From Thermoanaerobaculia bacterium (lineage in GTDB: Bacteria; Acidobacteriota; Thermoanaerobaculia; Multivoradales; Multivoraceae), in NCBI GenBank assembly GCA_022826745.1, contig JAJDUI010000002.1:1-64000 (forward strand): a stretch of DNA of 64,000 nucleotides, given 5' to 3'. Positions 25,731-34,411 of the stretch are shown piece by piece (the first letter of the stretch is position 1; each line of letters starts with the position of its first letter). A model generated the notes under the pieces. It searched no databases, was not told the DNA's origin, and was given only the letters and a program-made list of their open reading frames with translations. The translations under genes and the position numbers were made by a program.

Positions 25731-26060
25731 ATGAACAGAGTCGACTGGTACTACCACCGCAACGGCTGAACGAGTTGCAAGAGAGCGTCCAAGTTGCTGG
25801 ACGCACGCGGCGCGGAGATTGCGGACAGGACCCCGGCGAGCCGGAAGCTGGGCAGGGCGGACGCGGAGGCGTTGCTCGCCGACGCGGAGACCCTCTACGT
25901 GGCCAAGGGGCGAAAACAGACGGAACTGCAGGCATCCGAGCCAGGCGCGGCCGACCTGATGTTGGGCCCGACGGGCAACCTGCGGGCGCCGGTGGTCAGG
26001 GTGGGCCGCACGCTGATCGTGGGCTACCACGAAGAGGCGCTGAACCAGGCCCTCGGCTGA
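25731..26060 (+). CDS. Selenoprotein: ArsC/glutaredoxin-like thioredoxin-fold protein with a UxxC motif (UGA codon 13)
   Basis: A 109-residue protein if the in-frame TGA at 25767-25769 is read as selenocysteine. The start is firm: AAGGAG lies 6 bases before the ATG at 25731. The N-terminus reads MNRVDWYYHRNG-U-TSCKRASKLLDARG, so U13 and C16 form a UxxC redox pair after the first strand of a thioredoxin fold. The C-terminal part has LRAPVVRVGRTLIVGYHEEAL, with the cis-proline and strand-helix end seen in ArsC, Spx and glutaredoxin relatives. The reading frame continues after the TGA with no other stop to 26060. A SECIS-like hairpin follows the TGA. Related ArsC-like proteins with Cys at this place are known; a thiol/selenol reductase role is inferred. 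The alternative is a pseudogene with a nonsense mutation, but the intact downstream frame, strong start and hairpin argue against it. It converges with lon, 7 bases away. Confidence 0.85.
25785..25804 (+). promoter_or_regulatory. Bacterial SECIS-like hairpin
   Basis: GCGTCCA (25785-25791) pairs perfectly with TGGACGC (25798-25804), a 7-bp stem closing the 6-base loop AGTTGC. The stem begins 15 bases after the UGA and the loop 22 bases after it. Published bacterial SECIS models ask for an apical loop roughly 16-37 bases past the UGA with a G in the first two loop positions. Both hold here, with G as the second loop base. It would recruit SelB with Sec-tRNA. Confidence 0.7.
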
Positions 26061-26067
26061 TCGAGTC

Positions 26068-28644
26068 TCAGTTGTAGCTCAGGGGCCTGACGTCCTCCGG
26101 GTCGTCGCCCTCGAACAGCAGGCGGCCGTCGATGAAGCGGGCGCTGGGGAGCGCCACCGCGAGGACTTCGCCCAACTGCTCCACGGCGTGGACCGTCAGC
26201 GTCTCCAGCACGTCCGCGGGCAGATCCTCCAGGTCGGCCTCGTTCTGCTTCGGCAGCACGATCTCCCGGATACCGGCGCGCACCGCGCCCAGCACCTTCT
26301 CCTTGACTCCGCCGATCGGCAGCACGCGCCCGGAGAGCGTGATCTCTCCGGTCATCGCGATGCGCGCCTTCGCCGGCCGGCCGGCTAGCGCCGAGACCAG
26401 GGCGGCGGCCATCGTCACCCCGGCTGAGGGGCCGTCCTTGGGGATGGCCCCTGCCGGCACATGGACGTGCACGTCGGTCTCGAAACTCCCGGGCGGGATC
26501 CGCAGCGCCTCGGCGTTCGACCTGGCGTAGGTCCAGGCCGCCCGCGCCGACTCCTTCATCACGTCGCCGAGTTGTCCGGTGAGCTGGAGTTCGCCCTTGC
26601 CCTTCGTCGTTTCGACCTCGACGAACATGATGTCGCCGCCGACCGGCGTGTAGTACATGCCGGTGGCGACACCGACCGCGTCCCGTTCGAGCGCCCGCTC
26701 CGGCCGTACGCGAGGGCGGCCCAGGAACTCCCGCACCCCGGCGGCGCCGACGTTCGTCGTCGCGACTTCCCCGCCCTCGTCGGAGTCGTCGTCGGGTTCC
26801 TCGGGCGTCGACGCGAGCTTGCGCGCGACCTTGCGCACCATCCGGCCGAGTTCCCTCTCCAGTTGGCGGACGCCGGCTTCGTGGGTGTAACGGGAGATCA
26901 CCTCGCCCAGCGCCTCGTCGCCGACCTCGATCTGGTCGGGCGACAGGCCGCCGTTGCGCACGGCGCGGGGCAGCAGGAACTGGCGGGCGATGCCGAGCTT
27001 CTCCCGCTCGGTGTAGCCCGAGAACTCGACCGTCTCCATGCGGTCGCGCAGGGGCGCCGGGATGTTCTGGGTGAAGTTCGCGGTGGCGATGAACAGCACC
27101 TGGCTCAGGTCGTAGGGGACTCCGAGGTAGTGGTCGATGAAGGCGCTGTTCTGCGCCGGATCGAGCACTTCGAGGAGAGCGGCGGAGGGGTCGCCCTGGA
27201 GCGACGCGCCGAGCTTGTCGACCTCGTCGAGCAGGAAGACCGGGTTCTTGACCCCGGCCTGTTTCATGCCGTGGAGAATGCGGCCGGGCATGGAGCCGAC
27301 GTAGGTGCGCCGGTGGCCCCGGATGTCCGCCTCATCGCGAGCGCCGCCGAGCGAGACCCGGACGTACTCGCGGCCCATGGCACGCGCGATGGACTTCGCG
27401 ATCGACGTCTTGCCGACGCCGGGAGGACCGGCGAACAGCAGGATCGGGCTGCGGCCGGACTCCTCGTTGGCGGTCTCGGTCTCTTCTTCCGTTTCCGGCT
27501 CTTCCCGCCGGGCCCGGCGGTCGTGCATGACCCGCACCGCCAGGAACTCGAGGATGCGGTCCTTCACGTCGTCGAGGCCGTAGTGGTCCTCGTCCAGGAT
27601 GCGGGCCGCGTCGTCGAGGTCGAGGCGTTCCTCGCTCAGCTCGCTCCAGGGCAGTTCGCACACGGTTTCGATGTAGGTGCGGACGACCTGGGACTCCATC
27701 GACTCGCGGCCCATGCGCTCCAGGCGCCGGAACTCACGGTCGACCTCCTTGCGGGCCGCTTCCGGCAGCTCCAGGTCGGCGACGCGGTCCTTGAGTTCCT
27801 CGAGATCGTCGGCGCCGTCGTCGTCGCCCAGCTCCTTGCGGATCGCCTTCAACTGCTCGCGGAGGTACATCTCGCGCTGGCGGTCGCCGAGTTCCTCCTG
27901 GACCTGGGTGTTGATGTCCTCCTGGGCGTCGAGGACCTTGATCCGCCGCTGGACGAGCGTCAGTACCCGGCGCATCCGCTCCTCGACCGCCAGGGTCTCG
28001 AGCAGGGACTGGTGGTCGTTGGCCGGCAGCTCGAGATGTCCCGCCACCAGGTCGGCGAGCTGTCCGGAGTCGCTGACCGCGCGCAGCGTCTTCGTGATGA
28101 CGTCGTTCGGGATACCGGAGCGGGCGCCCAGCTCGGCGGCGCGATTTCGCAGTTCCTCGTCGAGGGCGACGAAGGCGAGGTCCTTCGGGTCCACCGGCAG
28201 CAGTTCCTCCGCCGGCGACACGGTGGCGGTGAGGTGCTCCTCGCCCTCGTCGATGCGCAGCACGATGCCGCGGTGGAGTCCGACGACGACCGCCTGGGTG
28301 CCGCGCAGGCCGTGCTGGAGCTGGACGACCCGGGCGACGACGCCGATCGTGTGCAGGCCGAGGGGGTCCACTTTCTCGCTCTTCTCGCGCTGGAGCAGGG
28401 CGAAGAACGTACGTTCGGGATGCTCGGCGGCGGCCTGGATCGCGCTCAGCGTGTCGGCCCGTCCGATCTCCATCGGCATCGTGACTCCCGGATAGACGAC
28501 CAGGTCGCGGAGGACGATGACGGGCAGCTCCGGCATGGGCGCCTTTGCCCGCGTGGCCAGTGGCCCTTCGGGCAGCGCCTGTTCCTCGGGCGGCGCCTCT
28601 CCCTCAGCCTCGTGGTTCTCGTGCCGATCGTCGGGTTCAGTCAT
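26068..28644 (-). CDS. lon: ATP-dependent Lon protease
   Basis: An 858-residue LonA-type protease that degrades misfolded and regulatory proteins in the cytoplasm. The order is an acidic leader (about 1-36), the LAN substrate-binding domain (about 40-240), a coiled-coil region, the AAA+ module with Walker A GPPGVGKTS and Walker B FLLDEVDKL, and the C-terminal peptidase domain. The catalytic dyad is S740 (DGPSAG) and K783 (GGVKEK). There is no membrane segment, which excludes LonB. An E-rich insert (EEPETEEETETANEE) lies just before Walker A. A plausible promoter is at 28710-28738. It converges with the selenoprotein gene. Confidence 0.96.
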   Translation of the reverse strand: MTEPDDRHENHEAEGEAPPEEQALPEGPLATRAKAPMPELPVIVLRDLVVYPGVTMPMEIGRADTLSAIQAAAEHPERTFFALLQREKSEKVDPLGLHTIGVVARVVQLQHGLRGTQAVVVGLHRGIVLRIDEGEEHLTATVSPAEELLPVDPKDLAFVALDEELRNRAAELGARSGIPNDVITKTLRAVSDSGQLADLVAGHLELPANDHQSLLETLAVEERMRRVLTLVQRRIKVLDAQEDINTQVQEELGDRQREMYLREQLKAIRKELGDDDGADDLEELKDRVADLELPEAARKEVDREFRRLERMGRESMESQVVRTYIETVCELPWSELSEERLDLDDAARILDEDHYGLDDVKDRILEFLAVRVMHDRRARREEPETEEETETANEESGRSPILLFAGPPGVGKTSIAKSIARAMGREYVRVSLGGARDEADIRGHRRTYVGSMPGRILHGMKQAGVKNPVFLLDEVDKLGASLQGDPSAALLEVLDPAQNSAFIDHYLGVPYDLSQVLFIATANFTQNIPAPLRDRMETVEFSGYTEREKLGIARQFLLPRAVRNGGLSPDQIEVGDEALGEVISRYTHEAGVRQLERELGRMVRKVARKLASTPEEPDDDSDEGGEVATTNVGAAGVREFLGRPRVRPERALERDAVGVATGMYYTPVGGDIMFVEVETTKGKGELQLTGQLGDVMKESARAAWTYARSNAEALRIPPGSFETDVHVHVPAGAIPKDGPSAGVTMAAALVSALAGRPAKARIAMTGEITLSGRVLPIGGVKEKVLGAVRAGIREIVLPKQNEADLEDLPADVLETLTVHAVEQLGEVLAVALPSARFIDGRLLFEGDDPEDVRPLSYN

Positions 28645-28709
28645 GTGTCGAGTGCCTCGCGGTTCGGGGCGGTTGTCGTCCTGATCCGTCGGAACGGAAC
28701 CGGCGCGGG

Positions 28710-28738
28710 ATCTTATTCCATTTCACTTAGGTTGTACA
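28710..28738 (-). promoter_or_regulatory. Candidate lon promoter
   Basis: On the minus strand TGTACA (28738-28733, 4 of 6 to the -35) is 17 bases from TAAGAT (28715-28710, 4 of 6 to the -10). It lies in an AT-rich patch that stands out from its surroundings and sits 66 bases before the lon ATG. No heat-shock (sigma32) consensus is evident. Confidence 0.35.
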
Positions 28739-28742
28739 TATC

Positions 28743-29585
28743 TTAGTCGTTTTTCATAAAGATCGACTCAAGCGACTCCTCCTTGCGTCGCCAGCGGTCG
28801 TTCAGCCAGCTCGCCGCTTCGTCCGGCTCCACTGTAGCTATCGGAATCGCCTCCCAGGTCACTTCCACCGACCCCGCGGCGCCGCCGAGAAACTCCCAGA
28901 AGGTGGTGGCCCGGGCGTAGATCAGGGTCACATCCACGATCGAACCACCGCCCGGTGCAAGCGCCTCGATCATCGAGGCGAAGCCACCGGCGCGGGGCGG
29001 CAGCAAGTGCTCGTAGGGCCCGTTCAGGACCTGGCGCTTGGCAAGGGTGAAGCGCGTGCCCTCGGCGAACGAGAGAATGGCGGCGGGGGAGTCGAGCAGG
29101 GCGGCCGCGGCGTGAGCCACGCGGCGGCGGTCGTCGTCGCGGCGGCCGGTCCGGTCGACTCCCTGCTGCGCGCGACGGCGCAGCACCGGGAAGTCGAAGG
29201 CGAGGATGATCAGGCCGAAGATCGGCACATAGAGGAGTTCGCGCTTGCACAGGAACGTGACGATGGGGCCGCGGGTGGCGATGAGACTCTGGACCAGGAA
29301 GATGTCGGCCCAGGAACGGTGGTTCGAGAGGACGATGTGAGGCCGCGCCGCGTCGAGGCTCAGCTCGCGGACCCGCCAGGCGGCACGGGAGACCCGTCGC
29401 AGGAGCACGTTGTCGACGCGCACGGCGGCGCGGTAGATGCGGGCGGCGACTCGCCGGAACCAGGGTCGCGTCGGCGGCGCCGCCTTGGCGGGCAGCAGGA
29501 CGAGCAACAGCAGCGCCCAGAAGGTCAGGTTCAGCGTGATGGCGGCGAGGCAGATCGCCGCCTTCAGGTGCTGCCGCGCCGTCAA
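28743..29585 (-). CDS. Lysophospholipid/1-acylglycerol-3-phosphate acyltransferase (PlsC-like)
   Basis: A 280-residue membrane-bound acyltransferase. One or two N-terminal membrane helices (AAICLAAITLNLTFWALLLLV) are followed by the catalytic NHRSWAD (NHx4D motif) and the acceptor-binding FAEGTRFT (EGTR). Relatives move an acyl chain onto lysophosphatidic acid or other lysophospholipids. I chose the TTG at 29585 because it overlaps the upstream stop as TTGA and places the first helix near the start. The frame is open to an ATG at 29660, which would add 25 residues overlapping the upstream gene. The two genes form a tight operon. Confidence 0.85.
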   Translation of the reverse strand: MTARQHLKAAICLAAITLNLTFWALLLLVLLPAKAAPPTRPWFRRVAARIYRAAVRVDNVLLRRVSRAAWRVRELSLDAARPHIVLSNHRSWADIFLVQSLIATRGPIVTFLCKRELLYVPIFGLIILAFDFPVLRRRAQQGVDRTGRRDDDRRRVAHAAAALLDSPAAILSFAEGTRFTLAKRQVLNGPYEHLLPPRAGGFASMIEALAPGGGSIVDVTLIYARATTFWEFLGGAAGSVEVTWEAIPIATVEPDEAASWLNDRWRRKEESLESIFMKND

Positions 29586-30454
29586 GTCCTGCGGGGTGGC
29601 CTGGGCAGCAGCGTGTTCGTGCGACGGACGTAGTCCCGGTAGCCGGGATCGTCGCGCCACCTGCGGTTCGCCCGCGCTTCGAGCATCCGCACGCCGCTGA
29701 TCCTGGTCAGGAGCAGCCAGACGAAGACAGGCGACACCAGCGTGGCCAGTTGCCAGGCCTCAAGCGTCGGCGCCGCGATCACGGCGACGCCGACCCACAG
29801 GACGATCTCGCCGAAGTAGTTCGGGTGGCGCGACCAGGCCCAGAGTCCCGACGTGATGTACCGGTCCCGGTTCTCGGGTGCGGCGCGGAAGCGGGTCTTC
29901 TGGGCGTCGGCGGTCACTTCGACCGCGAAGCCGAGCGTCCACAGGGCCAGGCCGGCCGCGAGGGTCCAGTCCGGCGGCGTGCTTTCGCTCGCCAGCAACG
30001 CCGCCAGTGCCGCGGCGGCGGTCAGGGACACCCACAGGCCCTGCAGCGTCCAGGTCATCAGGAAGACGGGGAAGTTCGGCTTGATCTGCCGGAAGCGGCG
30101 ATCCTCGCCGTCCCGGCGGACCCGCAGGAAGAGGAAGGGACCCAGCCGCAGCGCCCAGACCGCGATGGCCGCGGCGATGGCGAGCGATCGCGGGTCGAAG
30201 CCGCCGCGGATCAGCAGGGCGCTCGCGGTCAGGACGAGGAAGGTGACGCTGCCGGTCAGGTCGAAGAAGCGCTCCGTCTGGAGGAACCAGGCCGGGATGA
30301 ACGCGATCCACTGGATGGCGAAGGCGGCGGCAATCAGGACCGCGAAGGCCGGCAGGCCGCCGACTTCCACGCCGCGGCTGCCGCCGGCGGCCGCCATCAA
30401 CGCACCGGCAATCAGCGCCCCGGCGATGCCCAGGTAGGGAAGGGACTTCGGCAC
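29582..30454 (-). CDS. DUF1295 / steroid 5-alpha-reductase-like membrane protein
   Basis: A 290-residue protein with about six or seven membrane helices. The C-terminal region SGLWAWSRHPNYFGEIVLWVGVAVIA is the hallmark of DUF1295 and the wider isoprenylcysteine methyltransferase/5-alpha-reductase superfamily; the RHPNYFGE motif lies at the NADPH or SAM site. The GEDRRFRQIKPNF loop is also typical. It is coupled to the acyltransferase by a 4-base overlap, suggesting a lipid-related reduction. The exact substrate is not known. Confidence 0.88.
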   Translation of the reverse strand: MPKSLPYLGIAGALIAGALMAAAGGSRGVEVGGLPAFAVLIAAAFAIQWIAFIPAWFLQTERFFDLTGSVTFLVLTASALLIRGGFDPRSLAIAAAIAVWALRLGPFLFLRVRRDGEDRRFRQIKPNFPVFLMTWTLQGLWVSLTAAAALAALLASESTPPDWTLAAGLALWTLGFAVEVTADAQKTRFRAAPENRDRYITSGLWAWSRHPNYFGEIVLWVGVAVIAAPTLEAWQLATLVSPVFVWLLLTRISGVRMLEARANRRWRDDPGYRDYVRRTNTLLPRPPRRT

Positions 30455-30482
30455 GGACGGAACCTAGCAGCCGGCGGCAGGC

Positions 30483-30857
30483 TCAGTACGGCATGTCGTC
30501 GTCGCCCAGACCGAAGTGGTGTCCGAGCTCGTGCACGAGGGTGTCGCGCACTTCGCGCACGACATCCGCCTCCGTGTTGCAGATCCACAGGATCGGCAGA
30601 CGGTAGATCACGACCCGGTCGGGCAGGGAGCTGTAGCCGTGGCCGCGTTCGTCGAGCGGCACGCCGTGGTAGAGCCCGAGCAGGTCGTCCTCCTCCGGGT
30701 CGAGTCCTACCAGGCGCAGATCCTCCTCGCTCGGTTCCTCTTCGACGACGACGGCGACGTTGTCGATGAGATCGGCGAACGCCGGGGGCAGCGTGTCCAG
30801 GGCCCGGGACAGCAGGTACTCGAACCGCGGCAGGTCGACTTCGATCATCGGCGGCAA
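30483..30857 (-). CDS. Minimal zinc metallopeptidase (zincin, DUF1025-like)
   Basis: A 124-residue protein ending in the zinc-binding motif HELGHHFGLGDDD, with H109, E110 and H113 as the HExxH core and D119 as a likely third ligand. The preceding LPDRVVIYRLPIL and VVREVRDTLVHE match the PF06262 type of mini-zincin, found widely in actinobacteria, acidobacteria and proteobacteria. There is no signal peptide, so it is cytoplasmic. It lies 28 bases upstream of the DUF1295 gene on the same strand. The role of the family is poorly known. Confidence 0.88.
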   Translation of the reverse strand: MPPMIEVDLPRFEYLLSRALDTLPPAFADLIDNVAVVVEEEPSEEDLRLVGLDPEEDDLLGLYHGVPLDERGHGYSSLPDRVVIYRLPILWICNTEADVVREVRDTLVHELGHHFGLGDDDMPY

Positions 30858-30916
30858 GCCTGTCAGGCGCCGTCCCTGACTGCTAGGGTCCCGCCCGAAA
30901 GAGAGCGAGCGCCTCC

Positions 30917-32065
30917 GTGACCGATCCCAGACGACGTCCGAACATGAGCGCCGATCCGCTGGCGCCGGGAGAAGCGGCCAGGAACGCGCTGACGCTGCAC
31001 GAACTGGTCGTCGCCGCGCGCCGGAACCTGGACGGCAACGTCTGGGACTACCTGGTCGGAGGCGCCGAGACCGAGACGAGCGTCAAGCGCAACCGCCAGG
31101 CGCTGGACTCCGTCGCCTTCCGGCCCCGCGTGCTGACCGACGTCTCCGAAGTCCGTGCCGGCGGATCCCTGCTCGGTCACGACCTCCGTATCCCCGTGAT
31201 TCTGGCGCCGATCGGCTCGTTGCAACTGTTCGAGGAGGGCGGCGGCGCCACCGCCGGGAAGGCGGCCGAGGACTTCGGGATCATGAACATCGTCAGCTCG
31301 GTGTGCCTGCCCGGTCTCGAGGGCACGGCCGAAGCGTCCGACTCGGCCAAGGTCTACCAGCTCTACCTGGCCGACGACGAGGACTGGATGCGGGGGCTGA
31401 TCCGCCGGGCGGTGGCCGCGGGCTACGACGGCTTCTGCCTGACCGTCGACACCCAGGTCTACAGCCGGCGCGAGCGGGACCTGCTGAAACGCTGGCGGCC
31501 GCCCTCGGTCGGCGAGGCGACGACCCGCGTAGCGCCCCTGAACTACCAGGCGCGGATGACCTGGGATCTCGTCAAGCGGATCAAGGACGAGTTCGACATC
31601 CCGCTGATCCTCAAGGGCATCGCAACGGCCGAGGACGCGGGGCTGGCCTGCGAGCACGGCGTCGATGTGGTCTACGTGTCGAACCACGGCGGCCGGCAGC
31701 TCGATCACTGCCGCGGCACGCTCGACACCCTGCCGGAGGTCGTCGAGGAAGTCGACGGCCGCACGCAGATCGTCGTCGACGGCGGCTTCATGCGCGGCAC
31801 GGACGTGGTCAAGGCGATGGTCCTGGGCGCGGATGCGGTGGGCATCGGTCGCCTGGAGGCCATCGCCATGGCCGCCGGCGGCCGCGAGGGCGTCGTGCGG
31901 ATGCTCAGGATCCTCGAACACGAGATCGTCACCTGCCTCGGTCTGCTCGGCGTCACAGGCTGGGACGAACTCGATGCCTCCTACCTCCACCGAGCCCTGC
32001 CGGTCGATCCGCCGGACGTGCTGAGCGCGATCCCCTTCCTGGATCTGGACTATCCCTATCCCTGA
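30917..32065 (+). CDS. FMN-dependent alpha-hydroxy acid oxidase/dehydrogenase
   Basis: A 382-residue TIM-barrel flavoprotein of the glycolate oxidase/L-lactate dehydrogenase family, which oxidises 2-hydroxy acids to 2-oxo acids. The active-site stretch VYVSNHGGRQLD carries the catalytic histidine at about residue 257 and the substrate arginine. Other family features are VWDYLVGGAETE near the N-terminus, YQLYLADD, LILKGIATAEDA and the phosphate-binding IVVDGGFMRGTDVVKAMVLGADAVGIGR. The GTG at 30917 and an ATG at 30944 are both possible; the longer form is given. It converges with the MDR reductase, overlapping by 10 bases. Confidence 0.92.
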   Translation: MTDPRRRPNMSADPLAPGEAARNALTLHELVVAARRNLDGNVWDYLVGGAETETSVKRNRQALDSVAFRPRVLTDVSEVRAGGSLLGHDLRIPVILAPIGSLQLFEEGGGATAGKAAEDFGIMNIVSSVCLPGLEGTAEASDSAKVYQLYLADDEDWMRGLIRRAVAAGYDGFCLTVDTQVYSRRERDLLKRWRPPSVGEATTRVAPLNYQARMTWDLVKRIKDEFDIPLILKGIATAEDAGLACEHGVDVVYVSNHGGRQLDHCRGTLDTLPEVVEEVDGRTQIVVDGGFMRGTDVVKAMVLGADAVGIGRLEAIAMAAGGREGVVRMLRILEHEIVTCLGLLGVTGWDELDASYLHRALPVDPPDVLSAIPFLDLDYPYP

Positions 32066-33075
32066 GTCGGGTCGTCGCTGACCTGGACCACCATCTTGCC
32101 GGTGTTCTCGCCGCGGAAGAGGCCCATGAACGCCTCCGGGGCGTTCTCGAGGCCGGAGACGATCGTCTCGCGGTACGTGACCTTGCCCTCGGCGATCCAG
32201 CCGGCGACGTCGCGGACGAAGTCGGCCCGGCGGTCCATGTGGTCGGAGACGATGAAGCCCTGCATCCTGAGGCGCTTCGGGATGATCGAGATGAGCGTCC
32301 GCGGTCCGGGCCGGGGCTCCTCGTCGTTGTAGTGGGCGATCATCCCGCAGACCGGAATGCGGCCGAACATGTTCATGTGCAGCAGCACGGCCTCGAGCAT
32401 CGGCCCGCCGACGTTCTCGAAGTAGACGTCGATGCCGTCGGGGCAGGTCTCGCCGAGACAGTGATTCAGGTCGTCGTGGTAGTCGAAGGCGGCGTCGTAG
32501 CCGAGGTCGGAGACCAGGTGGTCGACCTTGTCCTGCGATCCGGCGCTGCCCACGGCGCGGCAGCCCTTGATCCTGGCGATCTGGCCGACCAGGCTGCCGA
32601 CCGCGCCGGCCGCGGCCGACACGAACACCGTCTCGCCTTCCTTCGGTTCGCCGAGGTCCAGCAGGCCGACGTAGGCGGTCATCCCGGGCATGCCGAGCAC
32701 GCCGAGGAAGGCGGACAGCGGTGCGCCATGGGTGTCGAGCTTCTGCAGCTCGGTCGCGTGGGCGGCGAAGTGGCTGCGCCAGCCGAAGCGGCTCGAGACG
32801 AGATCGCCGGGCGAGAGGTCGTCCGTGTTCGATTCCTCGACGATCCCCACGGCGCCGCCGTCGAGCGCCTTGCCGATCGCGAACGGCGGCGTGTAGGACT
32901 TGATGTCCCGCATGCGGCCACGCATGTAGGGGTCGACCGACATGTAGACGTTGCGCACGAGCGCCTGCCCTGGGCCCGCGGTCGGCATCCCGGTCTCGGC
33001 GAGTTCGAAGTTCGCCGCCTCGGGTTCGCCGGCGGGGCGGGAAGCGAGGCGGATTTCCAGGCTGCGGTCGGACAT
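32056..33075 (-). CDS. NADP-dependent MDR oxidoreductase (CurA/alkenal reductase-like)
   Basis: A 339-residue zinc-free medium-chain reductase. The N-terminal GroES-like part contains VRNVYMSVDPYMRGRM, a signature of the leukotriene B4 dehydrogenase/curcumin reductase group. The nucleotide-binding region is VFVSAAAGAVGSLVGQIARIKGCRAVGSAGS, and FENVGGPMLEAVL is also characteristic. Relatives reduce the double bond of alpha,beta-unsaturated aldehydes and ketones with NADPH, often for detoxification. The gene stands alone, 22 bases downstream of the beta-lactamase-fold gene on the same strand. Confidence 0.92.
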   Translation of the reverse strand: MSDRSLEIRLASRPAGEPEAANFELAETGMPTAGPGQALVRNVYMSVDPYMRGRMRDIKSYTPPFAIGKALDGGAVGIVEESNTDDLSPGDLVSSRFGWRSHFAAHATELQKLDTHGAPLSAFLGVLGMPGMTAYVGLLDLGEPKEGETVFVSAAAGAVGSLVGQIARIKGCRAVGSAGSQDKVDHLVSDLGYDAAFDYHDDLNHCLGETCPDGIDVYFENVGGPMLEAVLLHMNMFGRIPVCGMIAHYNDEEPRPGPRTLISIIPKRLRMQGFIVSDHMDRRADFVRDVAGWIAEGKVTYRETIVSGLENAPEAFMGLFRGENTGKMVVQVSDDPTQG

Positions 33076-33097
33076 CGTTCGTCGTGCTCCGGAAAGG

Positions 33098-34411
33098 TCA
33101 GTCGATGATCGCCTGGTAGGCGAGGTTGCGGAACTCCGTGCCGTAGGTCAGGCCGCCGTGGGGGAGGATCTGGATCATGAACACGGCCACCATCTCCTCG
33201 TCCGGGTCGATCCAGAAGCGGGTGCCGGCGGCGCCGCCCCAACTGTAGTCGCCCGGTGAACCGAGGGCGCCGTTGTGGCCGGGGTGCTCGTTGACGCGGA
33301 AGGTGAGGCCGAAGCCGTCGCCCGGTCCCAGGAGCCGGCCGGCGCGCGGTATGTCGCCGATGTGGTCGCTGCTTAGCAGCTTGACCGACTTCGGGCTCAG
33401 CATCTGGCCGCCGTCGTAGCGGCCGCCGTCGAGCAGCATCTGGATCATCCGGTAGTAGTCGGTCGTCGTCGACACCAGGCCGGCGCCGCCGTAGAAGATC
33501 TTGGGCTTCTCGAGGTAGGAGTCCTGGGGGGGCGCGGTGGACCGTTTTACCGTGCCGTCGCCGGCCTCGCGGTCCGGCGTGTAGAGCACCGCCAGCCGGT
33601 CCTCCGTGCCCGGGCGGACGTAGAACGCGGTGTCCTTCATCCCGAGCGGCTTGAAGATCTCCTCCTCAAGGAAGACGTCGAAGGTCTGGCCGGAGATCAC
33701 CTCGACCAGGCGTCCCAGGACATCCATCGAGAGGCCGTAGCGGAAAACCGTGCCCGGGTGATCGTGGAGGGGCGACTGACCCAGCTTCTCCACGAACTCC
33801 TCGAGGTTCTGGTCGCGGCTGTTGACCCCGAGTTCGGTGTAGAACGAGCGGCCTTGGGCGTTGCGTGGCCCGCCGTAGCTGATGCCGGCGGTGTGGGTGA
33901 GCAGATCCTGCACGGTCATGTCGCGGTTCGCTGGAACGAGTTCCATGCGTGGATCGCCGGTCCCCGGATCGACGCTCCATTCGGTGACTTCCAGGTCGCC
34001 GAGGGCCGGAATCCAGCGCGAGGCGGGCGTTCGCAGGGGGAATCCGTACTTCTCGTGGAGGATCATCACGGCGACGCCGGTCACCGCCTTGGACATCGAG
34101 TAGATGCGGAAGAGCGCGTCCTTCGGCATCGGCTCCTTCGTCTCGAGGTCCCGGTAGCCGTAGGTGTTGAAGTAGGCGATCTCGCCGCGGCGTGCGATCA
34201 GACCGGTGGCGCCGGCGATCTTGCCCGCTTCGACGTAGCCGTTCATCGCCGCGTCGATGCGGGCGAGGCGCTCGGCCGAGAGGCCGACCTGTTCCGGCTT
34301 CGAGACGGTGACCTCCGGGTCGGCTGCCGCCAGCGGTGTCGCGGCTGCCAGGGTCAGGGCGAGCAGCGCTGCGATCGCAGGCCGCCAGGGTGAGAGCATC
34401 CCTCGCTTCAT
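33098..34411 (-). CDS. Exported serine beta-lactamase-fold hydrolase (class C/EstB-like)
   Basis: A 437-residue protein with a Sec signal peptide (residues 1-30, LAAATPLAAAD). The catalytic motif SMSK has S105 and K108. A tyrosine motif follows at FRYGLSMDVLG, and the late HNG (HPGHNGALG) could stand in for the KTG box. This pattern fits the large PF00144 family, in which most members are esterases or D-aminopeptidases rather than resistance enzymes. I chose the ATG at 34411 because GAGGAG lies 6 bases upstream and the signal peptide starts there. The frame is open to 34468. Confidence 0.9.
   Translation of the reverse strand: MKRGMLSPWRPAIAALLALTLAAATPLAAADPEVTVSKPEQVGLSAERLARIDAAMNGYVEAGKIAGATGLIARRGEIAYFNTYGYRDLETKEPMPKDALFRIYSMSKAVTGVAVMILHEKYGFPLRTPASRWIPALGDLEVTEWSVDPGTGDPRMELVPANRDMTVQDLLTHTAGISYGGPRNAQGRSFYTELGVNSRDQNLEEFVEKLGQSPLHDHPGTVFRYGLSMDVLGRLVEVISGQTFDVFLEEEIFKPLGMKDTAFYVRPGTEDRLAVLYTPDREAGDGTVKRSTAPPQDSYLEKPKIFYGGAGLVSTTTDYYRMIQMLLDGGRYDGGQMLSPKSVKLLSSDHIGDIPRAGRLLGPGDGFGLTFRVNEHPGHNGALGSPGDYSWGGAAGTRFWIDPDEEMVAVFMIQILPHGGLTYGTEFRNLAYQAIID

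Noticed and set aside
25794-26060. A short gene starting at TTG 25794 in place of the selenoprotein
   Set aside because: It has no ribosome site and lacks the first strand and redox motif of the fold. The upstream ATG has an excellent ribosome site and the same frame.
26461-28746. A 761-codon open frame opposite lon
   Set aside because: Lon is complete with all catalytic motifs on the other strand. This frame is Val/Asp/Gly-rich shadow coding.
33098-34411. Antibiotic resistance beta-lactamase
   Set aside because: The fold and SxxK are present, but most large PF00144 members are esterases or peptidases and the KTG box is not canonical. Resistance cannot be claimed.
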